Shown piece by piece: positions 5,194 through 5,551 of a DNA stretch of 5,551 nucleotides (the first letter of the stretch is position 1; each line of letters starts with the position of its first letter). Below the pieces are notes generated by a model. It searched no databases. It saw nothing but the letters and a program-made list of their open reading frames with translations, and was not told the DNA's origin. Origin of the DNA: Desulfurococcales archaeon (GTDB lineage Archaea > Thermoproteota > Thermoprotei_A > Sulfolobales > NBVN01); contig JAGHCP010000114.1 of the NCBI GenBank assembly GCA_021160415.1, positions 1-5,551 of the forward strand, written 5' to 3'. Position numbers and translations under genes: made by a program.

Positions 5194-5551
5194 TCAGGAC
5201 CTCAGGGAGGTGAGGGCCGATATAACTGGAAGGATCTCAAGCCTCCCTAAGAACATATCCACCGTTAACGTCAGCTTGACCCACCAAGGAGCTGAGGAAG
5301 TCAGTGCAGCCGTGGATAGCCCCACAGTGCCTAGTGCGGAGGCTGAGTTAAATAGGGCGTCGATTATCGCCTCCCCGCTCAACGTGAGTATCAGCGTCGA
5401 AGCGGTGAGGGTTGTTACGTAAAGCAGTATTATGGCGAGGGCTTCACCCACCTCCTCATCGCTCACAGGCTCGCCCTCCACCTTAACCGTGATGACCTGC
5501 TCTATACGTGTGCTGTACCTCAGCACCCTCCTCCAGACCTCCTTACCGGCC
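5194..5551 (-). CDS. trkH: TrkH-family K+ transporter, C-terminal end (5' end outside window)
   Basis: The frame is open to the right edge, so the gene starts beyond the window; the GTG at 5526 is internal. 118 residues are visible, the last of the four M1-P-M2 repeats of a Trk/Ktr K+ uptake pore (full proteins are about 450-500 residues). A cytoplasmic stretch (RYSTRIEQVITVKVEGEPV) is followed by a membrane helix (about 38-58), the pore loop ALFNSASALGTVGLST (about 65-80) with the selectivity-filter signature TVGLS, and a last helix carrying MFLGRLEILPV (about 99-109), the family's C-terminal signature. It imports K+ across the membrane, driven by membrane potential or a coupled ion, gated by TrkA. 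It is the first visible gene of the minus-strand array, and its TGA stop (5196-5194) precedes trkA by 48 bp. Confidence 0.93.
   Translation of the reverse strand, partial: AGKEVWRRVLRYSTRIEQVITVKVEGEPVSDEEVGEALAIILLYVTTLTASTLILTLSGEAIIDALFNSASALGTVGLSTAALTSSAPWWVKLTLTVDMFLGRLEILPVISALTSLRS

Noticed and set aside
5524..5526. GTG at 5526 as the start of a short TrkH-like protein
   Set aside because: The frame continues to the window edge, and a 110-residue TrkH with one pore repeat would be far too short; it is the tail of a full-length gene.

Overview
The window reads as archaeal chromosomal DNA, most likely from a hyperthermophilic or thermophilic member of the Thermoproteota (Crenarchaeota) or a close relative such as Korarchaeota. 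The signs are a mevalonate kinase, a DUF2070-type archaeal membrane protein, heavy use of AGG for arginine, GTG and TTG start codons next to ATG, AT-rich TATA-like boxes about 34-42 nt upstream of starts, and short leaders with Shine-Dalgarno (SD) sequences. The exact lineage cannot be fixed from this sequence.

Layout: the left edge carries the 3' half of a mevalonate kinase gene on the + strand (1-513, isoprenoid/archaeal lipid synthesis). Everything else is a five-gene minus-strand array read from right to left: the 3' end of trkH (5551-5194), trkA (5145-4483), a small membrane protein with an RCK_C domain (4446-3640), a DUF2070 membrane protein (3604-1889), and an HD-domain phosphohydrolase of the SAMHD1/dGTPase type (1832-507). 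The HD gene converges on the mevalonate kinase gene, and the two stop codons overlap by 7 bp. Gaps between the minus-strand genes are about 35-56 bp, and no gene-free stretch exceeds 60 bp.

Function: TrkH and TrkA form a K+ uptake system, with a membrane pore and a cytoplasmic RCK regulator. The third gene combines a membrane part holding a single Trk-like pore-loop motif with a cytoplasmic RCK_C ligand domain, so it may be an accessory K+ or ion-transport component. DUF2070 and the HD hydrolase have no established link to K+ transport. Their co-orientation and tight packing suggest shared transcription, but each gene also has its own plausible TATA-like box.

Points of interest: the TrkA nucleotide-binding fold has lost the usual glycine motif and the ribose-binding acidic residue. 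Two inverted repeats with the same core (CCTAA-N5/6-TTAGG) lie between the TATA-like box and the start codon of the DUF2070 and HD genes, and look like matching operators. No RNA genes, mobile elements or CRISPR arrays were seen.
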